From Clusia tigrina (taxonomy: Eukaryota; Arthropoda; Insecta; Diptera; Clusiidae): a DNA stretch of 64,000 nucleotides. This document shows positions 25,271 through 38,551 of the stretch, in pieces (within the stretch, counting starts at the first letter, position 1; every line of letters begins with the position of its first letter). The notes under the pieces are model-generated. The model did not search any database and had not been told where the DNA came from. It saw nothing but the letters and a program-made list of their open reading frames with translations. Position numbers and translations under genes: made by a program. Where the stretch lies: assembly GCA_920105625.2 (NCBI GenBank), contig OV050031.1:78749995-78813994 (forward strand). Direction: 5' to 3'.

Positions 25271-27718
25271 GCATAGAGAAGGCAGCAGACCCCCCAATCG
25301 ACAGTGGCAGTGACTGAGACGCCTACAGAGACGCTGACAGAGGCTGCGACGCCGACTGAGACAGATTGGGGTAGATATAAGCATACAGAAGGCAGCATAC
25401 CCCTAAATCGATAGCGGCAGAGACTGAGATGCCTAGAGAGACGCCTACAGAGACGCTGACAGAGGCTGCGACGCCAACTGAGGCAGATAGGGGTAGATTT
25501 AGGCATAGAAAAGGCAGCAGACCCCCTCAATCGGCAGCGGCAGCGACTGAGACGCCTACAGAGACGCTGACAGAGGCTGCGACGCCGACTGAGACGCCGA
25601 CTCAAGCCGATAGGGGTAGATATAGGCATAGGTAAGGCAGCAGACCCACCCAATCGAGAGCGGCAGGGACAGAGACGCCTACAGAGACGCTGACAGAGGC
25701 TGCGACGCCGACTGTGGCAGATAGTGGTAGATATAGGCATAGAGAAGACAGAAGACCCCCAATCGACAGCGGCAGCGACTGAGACGCCTACAGAGACGCT
25801 GACAGAGGCTGCGACGCCGACTGAGACGCTGACTGAAGCAGATAGGGGTAGATGTAGGCATACAGAAGGCAGCAGACGCCAAAATCGACAGCGGCGGCGG
25901 CTGAGACGCCTACAGAGACGCTGAGAGAGGCTGCGACGCTGACACAGACGCCGACTGAGGCATATAGTGGTAGATATAGGAATAGAGAAGGCCGCAGACC
26001 CCCCAATCGACAGCGGAAGAGACTGACACGCCTACAGAGACGCTGACAGAAGCTGCGACGCCGACTGAGATCCCGACTCAAGCCGATAGGGGTACATATA
26101 GGCATTGGTAAGGTAGCAGACCCACCCATTCGAGAGTGGCAGCAACTGAGACGCTTACAGATAAGCTGACAGAGGCTGCGACGCCGACTGAGACGCCTAC
26201 TGAGGCAGATAGGGGTAGATATAGGAATAGAGAAGGCAGCAGACCCCCCAATCGACAGCGGCAGAGACTGAGACGCCTACAGAGACGCTGGCAGAGGCTG
26301 CGAAACCGGCTGAGACGCCTACTGAGGCAGATATTGGTAGATATAGGAATAGAGAAGGCAGCAGATATAGGAATAGAGAAGGCAGCAGACCCCCCAATCA
26401 ACAGCGGCAGCGACTGGGACGCCAACAGAGACGATGACAGAGGCTGCGATGCCAACTGATTCGCCGACTGAGGCAGATAAGGGTAGATATAGGCATAGAT
26501 AAGGCAGCAGACCCACCCATTCGAGAGCGGCAGCGACTGAGACGCTTACAGAGACGCTGACAGAGGCTGCGACGCCAACTGAGACGCCGACTGAGGCAGA
26601 TAGGGGTAGATTTATGTATAGAAAAGGCAGCAGACCCCCTCAATCGACAGCGGCAGCGACTGAGACGCCTACAGAGACGCTGACAGAGGCTGCGACGCCG
26701 ACTGAGACATATTGGGGTAGATATAAGCATACAGAAGGCAGCAGACCCCCAAATCGATAGCGGCAGAGACTGAGATGCCTAGAGAGACGCCTAAAGAGAC
26801 GCTGACAGAGGCTGCGACGTCAACTGAGACGCCGACTTAGGCAGATAGGGGTAGATATAGGCATAGAGAAGGCATCAGAACCCCCCAATCGACAGCGACA
26901 GCGACTGAGACGCCTACAGAGACGCTGACAGAGGCTGCGACGCCGACTGAGACGCCGACTCAAGCCGATAGGGGTAGATATAGGCATAGGTAAGGCAGCA
27001 GACCCACCCAATCGAGAGCGGCAGCGACGGAGACGCCTACAGAGACGCTGACAGAGGCTGCGACGCCGACTGAGGCAGATAGGGGTAGATATAGGCATAG
27101 AGAAGACAGCAGACCCCCAATCGACAGCAGCAGCGACTGAGACGCCTACAGAGACGCTGAGAGAGGCTGCGACGCCGACACAGACGCCGACTGAGGCATA
27201 TAGTGGAAGATATAGGAATAGAGAAGGCCGCAGACCCCCCAATCGACAGCGGCAGAGACTGACACGCCTACAGAGACGCTAACAGAGGCTGCGACGCCGA
27301 CTGAGACGCCGACTGAGACGCCGACTGAGACGACGACTGAGACACCGACTGAGACGCCGACTGAGGCAGATAGGGGTAGATATAGGCATAGAGAAGGCAG
27401 CAGACCCCGCCAATCGATAGCGGCAGAGACTGAGACGCCTACAGAGACGCCTAGAGAGACGCTGAAAGAGGCTTCGACGCCAACTCAGACGCCGACTGAG
27501 GCAGATAGGGTCAGATATAGGCATAGAGAAGACAGAAGACCCCCAATCGACAGCGGCAGCGACTGAGACGCCTACAGAGACGCTGACAGAGGCTGCGACG
27601 CCGACTGAGACGCTGACTGAAGCAGATAGGGGTAGATGTAGGCATACAGAAGGCAGCAGACCCCCTCAATCGACAGCGGCAGCGACTGAGACGCCTACAG
27701 AGACGCTGACAGAGGCTG
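24760..27718 (+). repeat. HOR-D copy 1 (2,959 bp)
   Basis: The CAAGCC marker at 24,781 recurs at 27,740 (offset 2,959), and the offset is unchanged through the catacccctaaatcg, GATTTAGG and actgtggcagat monomers. The start is approximate. The copy contains a 24-bp local duplication near 26,340-26,390. Confidence 0.85.
26338..26388 (+). repeat. 24-bp local duplication in a monomer
   Basis: The phrase agatataggaatagag plus aaggcagc occurs twice in tandem, so the right half of one monomer is 24 bp longer. The same event is present at about 31,428-31,475, so it was copied with its surroundings after it arose. Confidence 0.88.
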
Positions 27719-29655
27719 CGACGCCGACTGAGACGCCGACTCAAGCCGATAGGGGTAGATATAGGCATAGGTAAGGCAGCAGACCCACCCAATCGAGAGC
27801 GGCAGCGACAGAGACGCCTACAGAGACGCTGACAGAGGCTGCGACGCCGACTGTGGCAGATAGTGGTAGATATAGGCATAGAGAAGACAGAAGACCCCCA
27901 ATCGACAGCGGCAGCGACTGAGACGCCTACAGAGACGCTGACAGAGGCTGCGACGCCGACTGAGACAGATTGGGGTAGATATAAGCATACAGAAGGCAGC
28001 ATACCCCTAAATCGATAGCGGCAGAGACTGAGATGCCTAGAGAGACGCCTACAGAGACGCTGACAGAGGCTGCGACGCCAACTGAGGCAGATAGGGGTAG
28101 ATTTAGGCATAGAAAATGCAGCAGACCCCCTCAATCGACAGCGGCAGCGACTGAGACGCCTACAGAGACGCTTACAGAGGATGCGACACCGACTGAGAAG
28201 CCGACTGATGCAGATAGGGGTAGATATAGGCATAGAGAAGGCAGCAGACCCCCCAATCGACAGTGGCAGTGACTGAGACGCCTACAGAGACGCTGACAGA
28301 GGCTGCGACGCCGACTGAGACAGATTGGGGTAGATATAAGCATACAGAAGGCAGCATACCCCTAAATCGATAGCGGCAGAGACTGAGATGCCTAGAGAGA
28401 CGCCTACAGAGACGCTGACAGAGGCTGCGACGCCAACTGAGGCAGATAGGGGTAGATTTAGGCATAGAAAAGGCAGCAGACCCCCTCAATCGACTGCGGC
28501 AGCGACTGAGACGCCTACAGAGACGCTGACAGAGGCTGCGACGCCGACGGAGACGCCGACTCAAGCCGATAGGGGTAGATATAGGCATAGGTAAGGCAGC
28601 AGACCCACCCAATCGAGAGCGGCAGCGACAGAGACGCCTACAGAGTCGCTGACAGAGGCTGCGACGCCGACTGTGGCAGATAGTGGTAGATATAGGCATA
28701 GAGAAGACAGAAGACCCCCAATCGACAGCGGCAGCGACTGAGACGCCTACAGAGACGCTGACAGAGGCTGCGACGCCGACTGAGACGCTGACTGAAGCAG
28801 ATAGGGGTAGATGTAGGCATACAGAAGGCAGCAGACGCCAAAATCGACTGCGACAGCGACTGAGAGGCCTACAGAGACGCTGACAGAGACTGCGATGCCA
28901 ACTGATTCGGCGACTGAGGCAGATAGGGGTATATATAGGCATAGATAAGGCAGCAGACCTCCCAATCGACAGCGGCAGCGACTGAGACGCCTACAGAGAC
29001 GCTGACAGAGGCTGCGACGCCGACTGAGACAGATTGGGGTAGATATAAGCATACAGAAGGCAGCAGACCCCCAAATCGATAGCGGCAGAGACTGAGATGC
29101 ATAGAGAGACGCCTACAGAGAGGCTGACAGAGGCTGCGACGCCAACTGAGACGCCGACTTAGGCAGATAGGGGTAGATATAGGCATAGAGAAGGCATCAG
29201 ACCCCCCCAATCGACAGCGACAGCGACTGAGACGCCTACAGAGACGCTGACAGAGGCTGCAACGCTGACTGAGACGCCGACTCAAGCCGATAGGGGTAGA
29301 TATAGGCATAGGTAAGGCAGCAGACCCACCCAATCGAGAGCGGCAGCGATGGAGACGCCTACAGAGACGCTAAACAGAGGCTGCGACGCCGACTGAGATG
29401 CCGACTGAGGCAGACAGGGGTAGATATAGGCATAGAGAAGACAGCAGACCCCCAATCGACAGCGGCAGTGACTGAGACGCCTACAGAGACGCTGACAGAG
29501 GCTGCTACGCCGACTGAGACAGATTGGGGTAGATATAAGCATACAGAAGGCAGCAGACCCCCAAATCGATATCGGCAGAGACTGAGATGCCTAGAGAGAC
29601 GCCTACAGAGACGCTGACATAGGCTGCGACGCCAACTGAGGCAGATAGGGGTAGA
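26611..29655 (+). repeat. HOR-E copy 1 (3,045 bp)
   Basis: Defined by the tttatgtatag marker at 26,611 and 29,656. It contains a gacgtcaactgag monomer (near 26,816), the GGCCGCAG monomer and the six-copy 12-mer tract at 27,293. It overlaps HOR-D because the later duplication spans it. Confidence 0.85.
27719..28850 (+). repeat. HOR-D copy 2, partial (about 1.1 kb)
   Basis: Nearly identical to 24,760-25,890 but breaks at about 28,855. There the sequence switches from gccaaaatcgac to tgcgacagcgactgagagg, a GATTCG-lineage start typical of HOR-A and HOR-E. Confidence 0.83.
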
Positions 29656-30337
29656 TTTATGTATAGAAAAGGCAGCAGACCCCCTCAATCGACAGCGGCA
29701 GCGACTGAGACGCCTACAGAGACGCTGACAGAGGCTGCGACGCCGACTGAGACAGTTTGGGGTAGATATAAGCATACAGAAGGCAGCAGACCCCCAAATC
29801 GATAGCGGCAGAGACTGAGATGCCTAGCGAGACGCCTAAAGAGACGCTGACAGAGGCTGCGACGTCAACTGAGACGCCGACTTAGGCAGATAGGGGTAGA
29901 TATAGGCATAGAGAAGGCATCAGAACCCCCCAATCGACAGCGACAGCGACTGAGACGCCTACAGAGACGCTGACAGAGGCTGCGACGCCGACTGAGACGC
30001 CGACTCAAGCCGATAGGGGTAGATATAGGCATAGGTAAGGCAGCAGACCCACCCAATCGAGAGCGGCAGCGACGGAGACGCCTACAGAGACGCTGACAGA
30101 GGCTGCGACGCCGACTGAGGCAGATAGGGGTAGATATAGGCATAGAGAAGACAGCAGACCCCCAATCGACAGCAGCAGCGACTGAGACGCCTACAGAGAC
30201 GCTGAGAGAAACTGCGACGCCGACACAGACGCCGACTGAGGCATATAGTGGAAGATATAGGAATTGAGAAGGCCGCAGACCCCCCAATCGACAGCGGCAG
30301 AGACTGACACGCCTACAGAGACGCTAACAGAGGCTGC

Positions 30338-30421
30338 GACGCCGACTGAGACGCCGACTGAGACGCCGACTGAGACGCCGACTGAGACGACGACTGAGAC
30401 ACCGACTGAGACGCCGACTGA
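30338..30421 (+). repeat. 12-mer tract, 7 copies
   Basis: Seven 12-mers starting at 30,338: four gacgccgact, then gacgacgact, gacaccgact and gacgccgact. Its HOR-E counterpart at 27,293 has six, so one leading unit was gained or lost between HOR copies. Confidence 0.9.
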
Positions 30422-30670
30422 GGCCGATAGGGGTAGATATAGACATAGAGAAGGCAGCAGACCCCCCAATCGATAGCGGCAGAGACTGAGACGCCTACAG
30501 AGACGCCTAGAGAGACGCTGAAAGAGGCTTCGACGCCAACTCAGACGCCGACTGAGGTAGATAGGGTCAGATATAGGCATAGAGAAGGCATCATACCCCC
30601 AAATCGACAACGGCAGCGACTGAGACGCCTACAGAGACGCTTACAGAGGATGCGACACCGACTGAGACAG

Positions 30671-31404
30671 ATTGGGGTAGATATAAGCATACAGAAGGCA
30701 GCAGACCCCCAAATCGATAGCGGCAGAGACTGAGATGCCTAGAAAGACGCCAACAGAGACGCTGACAGAGGCTGCGACGCCAACTGAGACGCCGACTCAA
30801 GGCGATAGGGGTAGATATATTCATATGTAAGGCAGCAGACCCACCCATTCGAGAGCGGCAGCTACTGAGACGCTTACAGAGACGCTGACAGAGGCTGCGA
30901 CGCCGACTGAGACGCCGACTGAGGCAGATAGGGGTAGATATAGGAATAGAGAGGGCAGCAGACCCCCCAATCGACAGCGGCAGAGACTGAGACGCCTACA
31001 GAGACGCTGGCAGAGGCTGCGACGCCGACTGAGACAGATTGGGGTAGATATAAGCATACAGAAGGCAGCAGACCCCCAAATCGATAGCGGCAGAGACTGA
31101 GATGCCTAGAAAGACGCCAACAGAGACGCTGACAGAGGCTGCGACGCCAACTGAGACGCCGACTCAAGCCGATAGGGGTAGATATAGGCATATGTAAGGC
31201 AGCAGACCCACCCATTCGAGAGCGGCAGCTACTGAGACGCTTACAGAGACGCTGACAGAGGCTGCGACGCCGACTGAGACGCCGACTGAGGCAGATAGGG
31301 GTAGATATAGGAATAGAGAGGGCAGCAGACCCCCCAATCGACAGCGGCAGAGACTGAGACGTCTACAGAGACGCTGGCAGAGGCTGCGAAACCGGCTGAG
31401 ACGC
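30671..31404 (+). repeat. Tandem duplication of three monomers (2 x 367 bp)
   Basis: The attggggtag marker at 30,671 recurs at 31,038. The following monomers, including gaaagacgccaacag, ttcgagagcggcagctactg and aatagagagggcagcag, are repeated in order at a 367-bp offset. The differences are few: near 30,815 attcatatg versus aggcatatg, and near 31,360 gacgtctacag versus gacgcctacag. Confidence 0.88.
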
Positions 31405-32649
31405 CTACTGAGGCAGATATTGGTAGATATAGGAATAGAGAAGGCAGCAGATATAGGAATAGAGAAGGCAGCAGACCCCCCAATCAACAGCGGCAGCGAC
31501 TGGGACGCCTACAGAGACGCTGACAGAGGCTGCGACGCCGACTGAGACGCCGACTTAGGCAGATAGGGATAGATATAGGCATAGAGAAGGCATCAGACCT
31601 CCCAATCGACAGCGACAGCGACTGAGAGGCCTACAGAGACGCTGACAGAGACTGCGATGCCAACTGATTCGCCGACTGAGGCAGATAGGGGTATATATAG
31701 GCATAGATAAGGCAGCAGACCTCCCAATCGACAGTGGCAGCGACTGAGACGCCTACAGAGACGCTGACAGAGGCTGCGACGCCGACTGAGGCAGATAGGG
31801 GTAGATATAGGCAAGGAGAAGGCAGAAGACTCACCCAATCGACAGCGGAAACGGCTGAGACGCCTACAGAGACGATGACAGAGGCTGCGATGCCAACTGA
31901 TTCGCCGACTGAGGCAGATAAGGGTAGATATAGGCATAGATAAGGCAGCAGACCTCCCAATCGACAGCGGCAGCGACTGAGACGCCTACAGAGACGCTGA
32001 CAGAGGCTGCGACGCCGACTGAGACAGATTGGGGTAGATATAAGCATACAGAAGGCAGCAGACCCCCAAATCGATAGCGGCAGAGACTGAGATGCATAGA
32101 GAGACGCCTACAGAGAGGCTGACAGAGGCTGCGACGCCAACTGAGATGCCGCCTTAGGCAGATAGGGGTAGATATAGGCATAGAGAAGGCATCAGACCCC
32201 CCAATCGACAGCGACAGCGACTGAGACGCCTACAGAGACGCTGACAGAGGCTGCGACGCCGACTGAGACGCCGACTCAAGCCGATAGGGGTAGATATAGG
32301 CATAGGTAAGGCAGCAGACCCACCCAATCGAGAGCGGCAGCGATGGAGACGCCTACAGAGACGCTAAACAGAGGCTGCGACGCCGACTGAGATGCCGACT
32401 GAGGCAGACAGGGGTAGATATAGGCATAGAGAAGACAGCAGACCCCCAATCGACAGCGGCAGTGACTGAGACGCCTACAGAGACGCTGACAGAGGCTGCT
32501 ACGCCGACTGAGACAGATTGGGGTAGATATAAGCATACAGAAGGCAGCAGACCCCCAAATCGATATCGGCAGAGACTGAGATGCCTAGAGAGACGCCTAC
32601 AGAGACCCTGACAGAGGCTGCGACGCCAACTGAGGCAGATAGGGGTAGA

Positions 32650-33195
32650 TTTATGTATAGAAAAGGCAGCAGACCCCCTCAATCGACAGCGGCAGCGACT
32701 GAGACGCCTACAGAGACGCTGACAGAGGCTGCGACGCCGACTGAGACATATTGGGGTAGATATAAGCATACAGAAGGCAGCAGACCCCCAAATCGATAGC
32801 GGCAGAGACTGAGATGCCTAGAGAGACGCCTAAAGAGACGCTGACAGAGGCTGCGACGTCAACTGAGACGCCGACTTAGGCAGATAGGGGTAGATATAGG
32901 CATAGAGAAGGCATCAGAACCCCCCAATCGACACCGACAGCGACTGAGACGCCTACAGAGACGCTGACAGAGGCTGCGACGCCGACTGAGACGCCGACTC
33001 AAGCCGATAGGGGTAGATATAGGCATAGGTAAGGCAGCAGACCCACCCAATCGAGAGCGGCAGCGACGGAGACGCCTACAGAGACGCTGACAGAGGCTGC
33101 GACGCCGACTGAGGCAGATAGGGGTAGATATAGGCATAGAGAAGACAGCAGACCCCCAATCGACAGCAGCAGCGACTGAGACGCCTACAGAGACG
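32650..33195 (+). repeat. HOR-E copy 3, partial
   Basis: Begins with the same tttatgtatag marker and follows copies 1 and 2 up to the cgacagcagcagcgactg monomer. It then diverges at about 33,195, where ttacagaggatgcg replaces gagagaggctgcg or gagagaaactgcg. Confidence 0.83.
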
Positions 33196-35183
33196 CTTAC
33201 AGAGGATGCGACACCGACTGAGAAGCCGACTGAGGAAGATAGGGGTAAATATAGGCATAGAGAAGGAAGCAGACACCCCCAATCGACAGCGGCAGCGACT
33301 GAGACACCTACAGAAACGCTGACAGAGTCTGCGACGCCGACTGAGACAGATAGGTGTAGATATAAGCATACAGATGGCAGCAGACCCCCCAATCGATAGC
33401 GGCAGAGACTGTGATGCATAAAGAGACGCCTACAGAGACGCTGACAGAGGCTGCGGCGCCTACTGAGACGCCGACTGAGGCAGATAGGGTAGATATAGGT
33501 ATAGAGAAGTCAGCAGATCCCACAATCGACAGCGGGAGCGACTGACGCTTACAGAGATGCTGACAGAGGCTGCGACGCCGACTGCGACGCCAACTGAGGC
33601 AGATAGGGGTAGATATAGGCAAGGAGAAGGCAGAAGACTCACCCAATTGAAGGCGGCAACGGCTGAGACGCCTACAGTGACGCCTACGGAGATGCCTGCA
33701 GAGGCGCTGAAAGAGGCTTCGACGCCGACTAAGACGCTGACTGAGGCAGATAGGGGTAGATATAGGCACACAGATTGCATCAGAACCCCCCAATCAACAG
33801 TGGCAGCGACTGGGACGCCTCCAGAGACGCTGACAGAGGCTGCGACGCCGACTGAGACGCCGACTTAGCCAGATAGGGGTAGATATAGGCATAGAGAAGA
33901 CATCAGACCACCCCAATCGGCAGCGACAGCGACTGAGAGGCCTACAGAGACGCTGACAGAGGCTGCGACACCGACTGAGACGTCGACTCAAGCCGATAGG
34001 GGTAGATATAGGCATAGGTAAGGCAGCAGACCCACCCAATCGAGAGCGGCTGCGACGGTGACGACTACAGAGACGCTGATAGAGGCTGCGACGCCGACTG
34101 AGACGCCGACTGAGGCAGATAGGGGTACATATAGGCATAGAGAAGGCAGCGACTGAGACGCCTACAGAGACGCTGACAGAGTCTGCGACGCCGACTGAGG
34201 CAGATAGGGATAGATATAGGCATAGAGAAGGCAGCAGACCCCCTCAATCGACAGTGGCAGCGACTGAGACGCCTATAGAGACGCTGACAGAGGCTGCGAC
34301 GTCGACTGAGGCGCCTAATGAGGCAGATAGGAGTAGATATAGGCAAGGAGAAGGCAGAAGACTCACCCAATCGACAGCGGCAACGGCTGAGACGCCTACA
34401 GTGACGCCTACAGAGATGCCTGCAGAGGCGCCGAAAGAGGCTTCGACGCCGACTGAGACGCCGACTGAAGCAGATAGGGGTAGATATAGGCATAGGTAAG
34501 GCAGAAGACCCACCCAATCGAGAGCGGCAGCTACTGAGACGCTTACAGAGACGCTGACAGAGGCTGTGACGCCGACTGAGACGCCGACTGAGGCAGATAT
34601 TGGTAGATATAGGAATAGAGAAGGCAGCAGACGCCGACTGAGGCAGATAGGGGTAGCTATAGGCAGAAGGCAGCAGACCCCCCAATCGATAGCGGCACCG
34701 ACTGAGACGCCTACACAGACGCTAACAGAGGCTGCGACGCCGACTGAGGCAGACAGGGGTAGATATAGGTATAGAGGAGGCAGCAGACCCCCCAATCGAG
34801 AGCAGCAGCGACTGAGACGCCTACAGAGATGCTGACAGAGGCTGCGACTTCAACTGAGACGCAGACTTATACAGATAGGGGTAGATATAGGCATAGAGAA
34901 GGCATGAGACCACCCAATCGACAGCGACAGCGACTGAGACACTTACAGAGAAGCTAACAGAGTCTGCGAAGCCGACTGAGACGCCCACTGAGGCAGATAG
35001 GGGTATATATAGGCATAGAGAATGCAGAAGACTCACCCAATCGACAGCGGCAACGGCTGAGTCGCCTACAGTGACGCTGACAGGGGCTGCGACACCGACT
35101 GAGACGCCGACTGAGACGCCGACTGAGACGCCGACTGAGGCAGATAGGGGTAGATATTGGCATAGAGAAAGCAGCACTCTCCT

Positions 35184-35195
35184 CCCCCCCCCCCC
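35184..35195 (+). repeat. Poly-C tract, C12
   Basis: The C-tract of the monomer, normally 4-7 bases, is expanded to 12 and preceded by actctcct. On the other strand it is a G12 run. Confidence 0.9.
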
Positions 35196-35658
35196 AATTG
35201 ACAGCGGCAGCGACTGAGACGCATACAGAGACGCTGACAGAGGCTGCGACGTCGACTGAGGTAGATAGGTGTAGATATAGGCATAGAGAAGGCAGCAGAC
35301 CCACCAATGGACAGCAGGAGCGACTGAGACGCCTACAGAGACGCTTGCAGAGGCTGCGGCGCCTACTGAGACGCCGACCGAGGCAGATAGGGGTAGATAT
35401 AGGCAAAGAGAAGGCAGCAGACCCCCCAATCGACAGTGGCAGCGACTGAGACACCTACAGAGACACTAACAGAGGCTGCGACGCAGAATGAGGCAGATAG
35501 GGGTAGATATAGGCATAGAGGAGGCAGCAGACCACCCAATCGACAGCGGCAGCGACTGAGACGCCTACAGAGATGCTGACAGAGGCTGCGACGCCGACTG
35601 AGACGTCGACTGAGGCAGATAGGGGTAGCTATAGGCAGAAGGCAGCAGACCCCCCAAT

Positions 35659-35768
35659 CGATAGCGGCAGCGACTGAGACGCCTACAGAGACGCTAACAG
35701 AGGCTGCGACGCCGACTGAGGCAGATAGGGGTAGATATAGGCATAGAGGAGGCAGCAGACCCCCCAAT
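35659..35768 (+). repeat. Exemplar 110-bp monomer
   Basis: It is bounded by cgatagcggcag at 35,659 and cgacagcggcag at 35,769. It carries one gacgccgactga, a 110-bp spacing and a six-C tract before aatcg. It serves as the short length class: 110 is 2 modulo 3, so reading frames rotate from monomer to monomer. Confidence 0.9.
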
Positions 35769-36062
35769 CGACAGCGGCAGCGACTGAGACGCCTACAGAG
35801 ATGCTCAGAGAGGCTGCGACGTCAACTGAGACGCAGACTTATACAGATATGGGTAGATATAGGCATAGAGAAGGCATGAGACCACCCAATCGAAAGCGAC
35901 AGCGACTGAGACACTTACAGAGACGCTAACGGAGTCTTCGAAGCCGACTGAGACGCCGACTGAGGCAGATAGGGGTATATATAGGCATAGAGAATTCAGA
36001 AGACTCACCCAATCGACAGCGGCAACGGCTGAGTCGCCTACAGTGACGCTGACAGAGGCTGC

Positions 36063-36134
36063 GACACCGACTGAGACGCCGACTGAGACGCCGACTGAGA
36101 CGCCGACTGAGACGCCGACTGAGACGCCGACTGA
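36063..36134 (+). repeat. 12-mer tract, 6 copies, gacaccgact first
   Basis: Six 12-mers start at 36,063; the first is gacaccgact and the other five are perfect gacgccgactga. Related tracts have four copies at 35,091-35,138 and seven at 38,409-38,492, all preceded by ACTCACCC-type sequence. Confidence 0.9.
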
Positions 36135-38408
36135 GGCAGATAGGGGTAGATATAGGCATAGAGAAGGCAGCAGACTCCCCAATCAACAGCGGCAGCGACT
36201 GGGACGCCTACAGAGACGCTGACAGAGGCTGCGACGCCGACTGAGACGCCGATTGAGGCAGATAGGGGTAGATATAGGAATAGAGAAGGCAGCAGATTCC
36301 CCAATCGACAGCGGCAGAGACTGAGACGCCTACAGAGACGCTGGCAGAGGCTGCGACGCCGACTGAGACGCCGACTTAGGCAGATAGGGGTAGATATAGG
36401 CATAGAGAACGCATCAGATCACCCCAATCGATAGCGGCAACGGTTGAGACGCCTACAGTGACGCTGACAGAGGCTGCGACGCCGACTGAGACGCCGACTG
36501 AGGCAGATAGGGGTAGATATAGGCATGGAGAAGGCAGCAGACCCCCAATCGATAGCGACAGAGACTGAGACGCCTACAGAGACGCCTACAGAGATGCCTA
36601 CAGAGGCGCCGAAAAAGGCTTCGACGCCGACTGAGGCAGATAGGGTTAGATATAGGCATAGAGAAGGCAGCAGACCCCCAATCGACAGCGGAAGCGACTG
36701 AGACACCTACAGAGACGCTAACAGAGGCTGCGACGCCGACTGAGACGCCGACTGAGGCAGATAGGGGTAGATATAGGCATAGAGAAGGCAGAAGACTCAC
36801 CCAATAGAAAGCGGCAACGGCTGAGACGCCTAAAGTGACGCTGACAGAGGCTGCGACGCCGACTGAGACGCCGACTGAGGCAGATAGAGGTAGATATAGG
36901 CATGGAGAAGGCAGCAGACCCCCCAATCGATAGCGTCAGAGACTGAGACGCCTACAGAGACGCCTACAGAGATGCCTACAGAGGCGCTGAAAGAGGCTTC
37001 AACGCCGACTGAGACGCCGACTGAGGCAGATAGGGTTAGATATGGTCATAGAGAAGGCAGCAGACCCCCAATCGACAGCGGCAGCGACTGAGACGCCTAC
37101 AGAGACGCTAACAGAGGCTGCGACGCCGACTGAGACGCCGACTGAGGCAGATAGGGGTAGATATAGGCATAGGTAAGGCAGCAGACTCACCCAATCGAGA
37201 GCGGGGACGGAGACGCCTACAGAGACGCTGACAGAGGCTGCGACGCCGACTGAGACGCTGACTGAAGCAGATAGGGGTAGATGTAGGCATACAGAAGGCA
37301 GCAGACGCCAAATTCGACAGCGGCGGCGGCTGAGACGCCTACAGAGACGCTGAGAGAGGCTGCGACGCTGACACAGACGCCGACTGAGGCATATAGTGAA
37401 GGCATCAGACCCCCCCCCCAATCGACAGCGACAGCGACTGAGACGCCTACAGAGACGCTGACAGAGGCTGCGACGCCGACTGAGACGCTGACTCAAGACG
37501 ATAGGGGTATATATAGGCATAGGTAAGGCAGCAGACCCACACAATCGAGAGCGGCAGCGACGGAGACCCCTACAGAGACGCTGACTGAGGCTACGACGCC
37601 GACTGAGCAGATAGGGGTAGATATAGGCATAGAGAAGGCAGCAGACCCCCCAATCGACAGCGGCAGCGACTGAGACGCCTACAGAGACGCTGCCAGAGGC
37701 TGCGACGTCGACTGAGGTAGATTGGTGTAGATATAGGCATAGAGAAGGCAGCAGACCCACCAATGGACAGCGGGAGCGACTGAGACACCTACAGAGACGC
37801 TTGCAGTGGCTGCGGCGCCTACTGAGACGCCGACCGAGGCAGATAGGGGCAGATATAGGCAAAGAGAAGGCAGCAGACACCCCAATCGACAGTGGCAGCG
37901 ACTGAGACACCTACAGAGACGCTGACAGAAGCTGCGACGCCGACTGAGACGCCGACTGAGGCAGATAGGGGTAGCTATAGGCAGAAGGCAGCAGACCCCC
38001 CAATCGATAGCGGCACCGACTGAGACGCCTACACAGACGCTAACAGAGGCTGCGACGCCGACTGAGGCAGACAGGGGTAGATATAGGTATAGAGGAGGCA
38101 GCAGACCCCCCAATCGAGAGCAGCAGCGACTGAGACGCCTACAGAGATGCTGACAGAGGCTGCGACTTCGACTGAGACGCAGACTTATACAGATAGGGGT
38201 AGATATAGGCATAGAGAATGCATGAGTCCACCCAATCGACAGCGACAGCGACTGAGACACTTACAGAGAAGCTAACAGAGTCTGCGAAGCCGACTGAGAC
38301 GCCCACTGAGGCAGATAGGGGTATATATAGGCATAGAGAATTCAGAAGACTCACCCAATCTACAGCGGCAACGGCTGAGTCGCCTACAGTGACGCTGACA
38401 GGGGCTGC

Positions 38409-38492
38409 GACACCGACTGAGACGCCGACTGAGACGCCGACTGAGACGCCGACTGAGTCGCCGACTGAGACGCCGACTGAGACGCCGACTGA
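38409..38492 (+). repeat. 12-mer tract, 7 copies, with gtcgccgact
   Basis: Seven 12-mers; the first is gacaccgact and the fifth is gtcgccgact. Together with 30,338-30,421 this is the longest expansion of the 12-mer seen in the window. Confidence 0.9.
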
Positions 38493-38537
38493 GGCAGATA
38501 GGGGTAGATATTGGCATAGAGAAAGCAGCACCCTCCT

Positions 38538-38551
38538 CCCCCCCCCCCCCC
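38538..38551 (+). repeat. Poly-C tract, C14
   Basis: The longest homopolymer in the window. It is preceded by accctcct and followed by aattgacagcgg, and is paralogous to the C12 tract at 35,184; the two differ by two Cs. Confidence 0.9.

Larger units (their letters stand above)
29656..32649 (+). repeat. HOR-E copy 2 (2,994 bp)
   Basis: Same start marker as copy 1, seven-copy 12-mer tract at 30,338, and the local 367-bp duplication at 30,671-31,404. The last third resembles 28,930-29,655 at a 2,994-bp offset. Confidence 0.85.
33196..36420 (+). repeat. Heterogeneous monomers, no tandem HOR
   Basis: Irregular monomers with more private substitutions and several short ones (for example gtagctataggcagaagg near 34,652 and 35,627, which lacks catagaga). 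A piece from about 34,670 to 35,320 recurs near 37,990-38,680 at an offset of about 3,318 bp, linking this region to HOR-F. It also includes the poly-C tract at 35,184 and the 12-mer tracts at 35,091 and 36,063. Confidence 0.8.

Noticed and set aside
33196..36420. A possible non-satellite spacer in the less regular middle stretch
   Set aside because: Each piece still aligns with the monomer. The irregularity is due to more substitutions, shortened monomers and the absence of a tandem HOR, not to foreign DNA.
36999..37910. A 303-codon minus-strand open frame, the longest in the window
   Set aside because: It is composed entirely of satellite monomers read through all three frames in turn (Arg/Ser/Cys-rich, then Val/Ser/Ala-rich, then Leu/Tyr-rich text). 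It arises because the minus strand has one TAG per monomer and the unit is 2 modulo 3. No start context, domain or frame conservation is visible.
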